Positions 57,419 to 64,000 of a DNA stretch of 64,000 nucleotides are shown piece after piece. Source of the stretch: Durusdinium trenchii (lineage: Eukaryota > Sar > Dinophyceae > Suessiales > Symbiodiniaceae); assembly GCA_963970005.1 (NCBI GenBank), contig CAXAMN010013947.1, forward strand, positions 94,368 through 158,367. The letters are read 5' to 3'. Made by a program: the position numbers and the translations under genes. Numbering within the stretch: the first letter of the stretch is position 1; each line of letters opens with the position of its first letter. The notes below the pieces were generated by a model that ran no database searches, was not told the DNA's origin, and saw nothing but the letters and a program-made list of their open reading frames with translations.

Positions 57419-57525
57419 GCATTGGTGCGCAAAAGCTCTGCACGCCTCACATGCCTGGGATTCTTTACTGTTTCATCCCTTGTTCATCTTTTTCGTGCTC
57501 CTTTTTAGCATCAACACCTAACAGC

Positions 57526-58542
57526 TCAGCTTTGGCTTCTCACGAGCAGTTTCCGAAACTTCACTTTATGGCCAGGCAAGCACTTGACCGTCTCAAGCAT
57601 TTCGTCCTGCTCAGAACGCTCAAGCTCTCTCAGGACCTCCACATCGTAGCCATGTGCAGCAAGACTTTCTGCGTAGGAATCAAGTCCAGCTGGTTCGAGA
57701 AACTGCTGCAAGTCTCTGCACAACGCTGCATACGCTGCCGAAGCTGCCACTTTCGCTGCTGTCGGAGACGCCGCGTCGGCTTCGTCGGAGTGAGGCATCG
57801 CAGGAAGCGTCGCGACTCTTTGGGAAGTGCTCTGGGTGGAGGTGCTCTGAGTCTGACTCTCTGCATTGGAGTCGGCTTCCGACTTCGTACTCGGGTCACC
57901 TTGAAATTGTTCAAGAGAGAACCATCGAAGCTTCAGCAAGTTGGAACTCAGTTGCCACAAGTTGGAGCTCTGTATCTTTCTCAGCTTCTGCCAGGCCAAA
58001 TAGGCCAAAAGAAGCCAAGGCAACAAATTCAACCTTCGCATCCAGCCTGATCTTCGCCGTCGTGAACTGATGGCAGCCGTGCAAAAGACTGAAAGAAGTG
58101 TCCAATGCCAGGTATTGTAGGTCGACACTTTGGCACGGTACTCCTCAATCTGAACATTTCCTTTGATGGCTTGCTTTGAAACCTCCGCTCTCGCAGAGAT
58201 TGCTTCACGGTTGGTCGCAGCCCCCTCTTTCACTGAAGCCTCTATAACCTCTGCAAGGCGTTCATAGCGTTTGGAACGCTGCTCCTCCACAATCCGTTGC
58301 CTCTCAGTCATGCCTGTCTCCGAGAGCCGACATTGCTCCACTTGAGTCATGCCATCGATCTCCTTGAGTCGAACCAAGCATTCCGCGACCTGAGCTGACC
58401 TTCCATCTCTTGGAGCACCACGAGAGAGGAGCTGAATGGCTTGTGCCATGTCTGGGGCGAGAAGGTTCTGATTGGCCAGCTCCATGGAACCAAGATTCAT
58501 GGCTGTGTTTGCAAGAATGATGGGTTGGATTGTACACATCAT
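57526..58542 (-). CDS. SAM-domain protein with hydrophobic segment
   Basis: A 338-codon uninterrupted minus frame, ATG ATG at 58542. Order: N-terminal helix-rich region; charged coiled-coil-like part (about 60-135, with ERQRIVEEQRSKRYERLAEV); a hydrophobic/basic stretch at about 145-190 (WTLLSVFCTAAIS, RRRR, LNLLPWLLLAYLAW) that could anchor in a membrane; a Ser/Thr/Gln-rich linker (225-260); and a C-terminal sterile-alpha-motif domain (about 280-335) with FLEPAGLDSYAESLAAHGYD, VLRELERSEQDEML and LPGHKVKFRKLL. SAM domains mediate protein-protein assembly, so a membrane-tethered scaffold is a reasonable inference. No intron is needed. It is the longest clearly intact host frame in the window. 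Confidence 0.7.
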   Translation of the reverse strand: MMCTIQPIILANTAMNLGSMELANQNLLAPDMAQAIQLLSRGAPRDGRSAQVAECLVRLKEIDGMTQVEQCRLSETGMTERQRIVEEQRSKRYERLAEVIEASVKEGAATNREAISARAEVSKQAIKGNVQIEEYRAKVSTYNTWHWTLLSVFCTAAISSRRRRSGWMRRLNLLPWLLLAYLAWQKLRKIQSSNLWQLSSNLLKLRWFSLEQFQGDPSTKSEADSNAESQTQSTSTQSTSQRVATLPAMPHSDEADAASPTAAKVAASAAYAALCRDLQQFLEPAGLDSYAESLAAHGYDVEVLRELERSEQDEMLETVKCLPGHKVKFRKLLVRSQS

Positions 58543-60705
58543 GTTGGGATGACTATCTCTTGCGCTGCGTTATTGTTGTGTCCCTTCTTCATTGAAACTA
58601 CATTGCGTCATTTGCTTTTGGCTCTAGGTCTGCCTCTCCAAGCCAACAGCTCTCTCGTTGCCCTTCCTTCACTGACTTCCGGTGCTGCTGCTCTTTAACA
58701 CATGGAAAGCCAAGCATGTTTCGCGCACCGTAAGGTGTATCACCCACAGGTCCTTCCTGTTTCCAAGCAATGCAGGCTTGAATGCATTTAGAGGTATACA
58801 TAGATCGACAGTGAATGGTCTTAGCCTTTCAGCTTTGCTGAGCAAAACCATCTTCATGCCCCGAAAATGTTCTAAATCTTTGCCCTCAGTCCACACTCCA
58901 GGACCTACTGTCTTACTGGTCGACCAAGAAGAACCTGTGCTTCGGAACCTGTGTTTTTCTTGCTGCGGGCTGAGCCCTTCACAAAGCACTCAGACCTGAT
59001 CGGCATGAATTGCATTTCCCTGAGAAACAAAAGTCGCTAAAAATCTGTCAGCGAGCTCCAACAGTCAGACCTTCATCAAAACCAGATCATACCACCTCTG
59101 ACTGCAAACGACTGCAAGCAGTACAAAGATCTATGAAGCTCTCCAAGGTTCATCTTGTGCTGAAAGGACATTCTCTTCAGTTTCAGCCAAGGAAGAAGAG
59201 ATCAAATGGAAGGTGCACACATGTGCACGGCATAACCAATCAGCTCACGGCAATTCATTCGATCGCCTGCAACCTAGACTGAGGTGCAAGCAACCAGAGC
59301 CTTGTACGTAGTGATGCACCTGAAGATGAGATGCGGCTTGATGGATGCTATGTGGGATGGTAAGAGCGTGTGCTTTCCAGAAAAGCAATTTGAGAGTTGC
59401 TAGTCCGTTACCTAGAACTGCCAGCTTCTGAAGCCCTTTTTAATTCCTCCCAGTTCAAAGTTCTGCTTGACTTGTGGCTGAGCCCCAGTCTCCAGCAGCT
59501 GGAGCTAAATTCGGTGATTGCCCGGGACGCCTGCCACTGTTCAACCATTTCAATGTGTTCCTTCCATGCTCCTTTGTCAACACTGTTTGACACATGAAGA
59601 GTGGATTTCTTGTCAAGCAACTTGTGATTTGCACAACCGCTAGTTTTTTGTCTTTCTTGAGGCCTTTAGGCTTTACGCTCATTCCGACTCATTCCCATTC
59701 AACCATCAAAGTTGTGGTGGAGTTCAATCCATGAACCTCCCACCTGGTGTCAGGTTGTGGCTCTGTTCTGGATCGGATCAACGTCCCACCAACCTCAAGC
59801 ACCATGGGGCTCGGGGGGTCCGTCTGACCCATGATCCACAGAGACCAGTTCTGGGCATTCTGCCAAAGCAGATCCTGGTCCAGAGTACCTCTCACAAACG
59901 TAACTGAGGAAGTCCTTGATCGATTGGGCTTGCGACTTTTCAATGATCCACTTGCACCGATTTGGATTGATTGATATTTTTCAATTTGGGCACTTGGGTG
60001 TCAGCACAGGAGAGCCACGCTGAAGCCTGACAACCATGCATTTTTGGGGGAAACCTGCCGGACAGTTACGTGGAGGACCCGGTTTCCCAATCCTATGCTC
60101 TCTACGCACTAATCTAGCAGATTCGACCCTTTCACGCTCTGACACAAAATATTGAGCAAAAATCCTGCAAAGGTTTAAAAACTGTCTTTTGTGGCTCTGA
60201 AGATCCATCACAAGTTGCTGGCCTCACACTGTTCCGCCGTACGTCCTGTACAACGTGAAAATCGTCAAGGAACTCGCATTTTTTTTTTTTGAGAAGGGTT
60301 GACTCCTAAAGCTGCAAAATCGAAGCACAGTGAGATAGATAGAATCTTGCTGGCAATTTGGTGCCACCCCTAGCCTCGTGGGCCAGCACGGCAGCCATCA
60401 CGACTCACGATGCCCGGCCAGACCCAACACTAAAACTGTATACACATTGTACGCGTCCAGCTGATGCAATCAGCCGCCACAAACACAATTGTATTTGACG
60501 TTGACATGCTGGATCATGCTGTGTTGCAAGTTGGCCTAAACTTGTGGCCGAAAGAATTCCTCGCTGCAGAGAAATGTGTTTTTCCTGTTGGGTGTTTGCA
60601 CATAGCGCTCAAAAGAACACGTCCCTTGTTCCTCTTGAAGAGCGAAGCTGAAAAGAAACAACAAAAAAAATATTCACCTTAAGTTCCAATGGAAAAAGTC
60701 ATAGC
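58543..60705 (-). other. Possible decayed coding pieces, no gene model
   Basis: Minus-strand stretches with protein-like composition occur at 58890-58690 (VDLCIPLNAFKPALLGNRKD), 59600-59408 (SVDKGAWKEHIEMVEQWQAS and LNWEELKRASEAGSS, ending at a stop) and 59943-59800, where two frames compete. I cannot connect them or name a family; they may be a retroelement remnant. A T10 run is at about 60280. Confidence 0.3.
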
Positions 60706-60826
60706 TATTTCTTTCTCGCACCATTCATTACAAACATGACAGTCACTCGAAACTGCGCACAGAAACTCAGCTGCTTCTTTTTCAAGCGGGGGAATAGCAA
60801 GGTCCTATATGAAGGCCCTCCTGGCC
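60706..60826 (-). repeat. 121-bp direct repeat, left copy
   Basis: Matches 61301-61421 over its whole length with about six differences and no indel. Shared landmarks: CTCGCACCA, ATTACAAACATGACAGTCAC, GAAACTCAGCTGCTTC and GAAGGCCCTCCTGGCC. Confidence 0.8.
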
Positions 60827-61300
60827 GGTCGGAAGGGCTAGGCTTGGTACATTGTAGCGCGTTGGCTACCAACGCCACTGCACCCAGTTCTTCAGGGTGT
60901 CGGTCGCTTGTCGAATCAGATGATCTGCAAAGGTCAGAAAGTCCTTGATTCAGAGGGCCAATATGGGCGGTATTGGCAAACCCCATGTCTTCGAAGTGCT
61001 CAATCATGGTATCCATAGCGATCAGCGCCCCTAGGCCATCACATCTCAATTGAACCGCCATTCTGTAGCGGTAGAGGTCAGCTTGGAATTGCACCAGGTC
61101 TGGCTGCTGCATGGATGGTGGGCGGGCCAATTTTGCCAGACAAAGAAAAGCGGAAACCCACCCTCCACTACCCTGGAACCAAACTAACGAACGTGAGAAA
61201 CATGACATGTTTGAATGAATGCAAGCTTGTTTTCCATCACTGCAAAACAAGGAAGCTCTTAAGAAAAAAATAGTTCGTTGACTTCGCCAACTGCCCATAT
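60827..61300 (-). other. Segment between the 121-bp repeats
   Basis: The minus frame 61319-60705 spans it. Its middle reads ADLYRYRMAVQLRCDGLGAL and MDTMIEHFEDMGFANTAHIG, which looks like real protein, possibly an exon, but its ends run into the repeats. No family recognised. Confidence 0.35.
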
Positions 61301-61421
61301 TATTCCTTTCTCGCACCACTCATTACAAACATGACAGTCACTCGAAACAGCGCACAGAAACTCAGCTGCTTCTTTTTCAAACGGGGGAATAGCAAGGTCT
61401 TATCTGAAGGCCCTCCTGGCC
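61301..61421 (-). repeat. 121-bp direct repeat, right copy
   Basis: Partner of 60706-60826. It ends 82 bases from the stop of the RNase H frame, so the pair may be terminal or internal repeats of that retroelement. Confidence 0.8.
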
Positions 61422-61502
61422 TCCCCCCTTCTTAGGGCCTTCTCAAAGACCGCTCTTGTCTGACCACATGTCTTCGAAGCTAGGAAGCCTGGCCCTTAAG
61501 GC

Positions 61503-63515
61503 CTAAGATAACATTTCATGTGGGGTCGCCCTAGAAGGAAAATCTGCCAAGTTGAATTCTGTTGGAACTCGGGCAAACCATGGGAGGATGCAATGGTCCA
61601 CCTCCTGCTTCGCTATGTTGTGCACAATGCTTTGGAGGTTCTTGTTGGAGGCGTATCCCTTGAGGATAAGGTACCTGCATCCTTCATTGTCGAGGAAGAT
61701 CACAACGTGTTTGCGAGCCAAAATTTTGCCCCAAAGGTGCAGCGCAACTAACACTGCAAAGGACTCCAACTCACCGATTGCTTGCTTCTGCTCCTCGGCC
61801 ATGAACGATTTGCAGAAATCTTTGGTGACTAAATCTCCGAACCACTGCTCAACAGTAGCGTTGCCGTTGATCAGCACACCTCCAATTCCTCCGCTCTTGG
61901 TTTCACTCTCGAAGCTTGCGTCGGTGAAGATGTAGTACACCTCGCCTGTGTCTGAGTCAGCTATTCGTGGGGCAGAAGTGAGCACTTGATCCGCCACCAT
62001 CTCTAAAGCTCGCTTCGTTGATTCTGAGAGCTTGTTGTTCTTCGGGGGGCGGAGCGCATGCTGCCCAAGTTCGTTGATGAGCCTCCTCGTCGCTCTCCCG
62101 AACAACTGTCCCTCGGCAAAGCCTAATCTCCCTTTCAGGGATGCAGCACTGTGGCTGGTGAGTACGCCTTCGTCGAAACACTTGGCAATTTGGGCACAAG
62201 CATCTTCTCGGTATTCTGGACTTGAACAACGCCTTCAGACGACTTCTCAAGGTCCACAATGACTCCAAGAGCTGAGATGCTAGCTCCCATCGCCGATGAC
62301 TTCTCTCCTGTCTCGTCGAACTTCCAACCCAACAAGTCAAGCAGAGTTTCAAACGTCAGCTCACTGCTTCTGCTCAAGGCTGGGGTGGATAGACAGATAA
62401 AATCGTCGAAGTAGCACGAAGTCACCAAGTCTAGTTTCAGGCATATCCACTGCAACATGCGAGCACATCTAAGCAAGGCAACCACGCTGCTCTTCGCCCC
62501 GAACGGCAGGCTGTATTGCTGGAAACACTTGGTCGCTTTCTCCTCGGGGCAATACACTGCCAGCCTCGCCCATTTCAAATCACTGTCTGACACTGCCAGC
62601 TGTCTATATGCGCTCTTCAAATCAAAGCTTCTCCCAACCAGGGTGGAGCACTTGGACCTGGATCTGAGGGCCTTCATGAATTCACAGGTCTTGGCTGGTT
62701 TGGTGTCAACTCCATCCACTGTGCACTTGTTGGTGATGGTGACAGCACTGTTGATCTGGGACTCACTGTAGTTGTCTATAGGCCTCACCTTCTCGGATTG
62801 CACGACCGCAAATCGTCTCGAGACTCTCCCGCCGTCCAAGGGCACACGCTCAAGGCTTTGCAGCCACCCCTTGTCCTCCTCCTCAAGAGTCTTCTGCCAC
62901 AGCTCCGCATCAACAAGAGGCGAACCACTTGACTTGCATGAGTTCATGATGGCTTTGTTGCTTTTGTTGGCTTGTTCTTCCAGATCTTGCACCGTCAATG
63001 TAGCCGGTTGGAAATCCGCAGGGAGAACTCCCTCTGCTCCAGCTGTGCCAACTAAATCGAAGCCATTGAGAATGTCGTCAGCAACAGACAGGTCAGGGTA
63101 TTGCAACTCTGCCAGCATCTCCTTGAGGACGAGGATTCTTTTCCCTCTCAAGATGAGCCTCCTGTGCTTGGGTAGACTGGAATGCAGCTCTTCTTCATCT
63201 TTGGTCAATTGGGCTGGTCTGGTAGTCCACTTCTTGAGGAACGAGGCTCTTTTCCGTGCAATTGCTGCGGGATCTCTAGTCGGGCTGCTGTGTATCGCAT
63301 CCACGACCATTGGTGCTAACCCCTCGAAAAGGCTAGTTGGATGCCCTCTGTTGGTCGCTTCTTGGATGAAGGTCTCCGTAGTCCAAGGGGCTCCAAAAGC
63401 GATTTCCCATGATTGCTTCTCCTCCCCCTTCTCGGCAATCATCTTCTTAGTCACTCGCAGGATGTGGGCTGCCGCGGATAGGGAAGGTGCACAAACCCGT
63501 GTAAGTCCCATCGTT
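61503..63515 (-). pseudogene. Retroelement reverse transcriptase-RNase H with YFDD box (DIRS-like or unclassified)
   Basis: Minus frame 63844-62135; credible protein starts at an ATG near 63512 (MGLTRVCAPSLSAAAHILRV). RT motifs: VRPIDNYSESQINSAV, GRSFDLKSAYRQLAV (first Asp), LPFGAKSSV and SCYFDDFICL (catalytic box, YFDD), then LDLLGWKFDE. One frameshift near 62195 leads to frame 62105-61503, upstream part AKCFDEGVLTS and LGFAEGQLFGR, then RNase H: YYIFTDASFE (Asp), GGIGGVLI, ELESFAVLVAL (Glu), VVIFLDNEGCRYL (Asp) and VPTEFNLADFPSR. No integrase, protease or tyrosine recombinase is visible inside the window. Only one break is evident, so it is a fairly young copy. DIRS affinity is inferred from domain style alone. 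Confidence 0.7.
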
Positions 63516-64000
63516 TGGAGCCATTGTGAAGCCTCCAAAAGCCAAAAAAACCCTTTCCGACAAAATATTTCCATGTGCTTGGTCATTTTTCGACCATTTT
63601 GGAAGCCTAGACACTTCAAAAAACATAGGTTTTTACGAGGTTCTTTGGCCGGACAGCCACAGAAAACCATGTAAATTGCGTGGTTTGAGGCCACTCTTGC
63701 AGACTGGAGGAGCTGAAAACACTTGTACTTACAGCGTTTTCTAGCCATTGACAAAGAGCCGCGCCAGGGTGGAGTTGAGAAGGGGGGGGGGCCGGCCTCT
63801 AAAATGAAATGTCGGAGGCAATTCTCAATGAGATACGCCTCCACTCTGGCTATAATTCACTTTTGCTAAAGCAAAATGGGAAACTCAGGTAGCGTAACCG
63901 CTACCTTTCTTTTTAAAGGCTCCTGCCGAAGACAACGAAGGTTCCCATGTAGCATCAAAACAAATTCTTTATTCTTGCTGCGTGGGCGCAGCCCCCCCCC
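63516..64000. other. 5' flank of the retroelement; homopolymer runs
   Basis: Contains a G-run (about 63781-63790, then GCCGGCC) and ends in a C-run at the window edge (63992-64000). GGTAGCGTAACCGCTACC at about 63889-63906 is a short palindrome. The open frame through here looks fortuitous. Confidence 0.4.

Noticed and set aside
1-64000. tRNA, rRNA or snRNA genes and the dinoflagellate spliced leader
   Set aside because: Searched by eye for TTCGAATC-type T-arms and the leader ending TTTTGGCTCAAG; no convincing match on either strand.

Overview
The window looks like nuclear DNA of a dinoflagellate, most likely a Symbiodiniaceae-type alga (inference). Reasons: host genes are broken by short introns with GC or GA donors as well as GT, always ending in AG; the retroelements are Ty1/copia with a CX2CX4HX6C zinc knuckle and an RT carrying a YFDD box; almost all coding signal in the right half is on the minus strand; and genes are sparse islands between satellites and decayed transposons. 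Only the Fpg/Nei glycosylase gene is recognised with confidence.

Layout. 0-7 kb: mostly empty, with a frameshifted coding relic near 0.1-0.36 kb, a foldback element (3.9-4.3 kb) and a decayed LINE (5.7-7.0 kb, minus). 7.0-8.05 kb: a composite satellite built round a 13-bp tandem repeat. 8.1-14.2 kb: G-rich DNA, then a mosaic of two alternating repeats, here called U (0.3-0.46 kb, structured, non-coding) and X (0.7-1.1 kb). 14.2-20.6 kb: no clear gene. 20.67-29.2 kb: an almost complete but inactivated copia element with both LTRs, PBS and PPT, and a cytosine-methyltransferase-like domain between protease and integrase. 29.2-31.2 kb: AT-rich foldback and probable host exons. 32.2-36.3 kb: a short 13-bp array and an inverted copy of the U/X mosaic. 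36.3-38.2 kb: gag relic. 41.66-43.74 kb: a four-exon NEIL3-type DNA glycosylase gene. 44.9-50.7 kb: unrecognised multi-exon minus-strand genes. 50.9-53.2 kb: second composite satellite, inverted, with a 278-base N gap. 53.2-56.0 kb: internally deleted copia. 56.7-58.5 kb: a two-exon hypothetical gene converging on a SAM-domain gene. 60.7-63.5 kb: a 121-bp direct repeat pair and an RT-RNase H retroelement.

The most interesting signal is the U repeat. Eleven copies fall into five sequence variants plus one reduced copy. Each full copy keeps the same RNA-like architecture while the paired sequences change in a compensating way: a GCAGG/CCTGC closing stem, an 8-bp hairpin whose loop is complementary to a segment downstream of a conserved AACGAAG linker, and a further hairpin. 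Copies lie in (TG)n tracts, begin at a GT and end at AG followed by TGTGT. I do not recognise this family; it could be a structured intron-like mobile element or a ribozyme-like RNA. All numbers are read by eye; no database or folding program was run.
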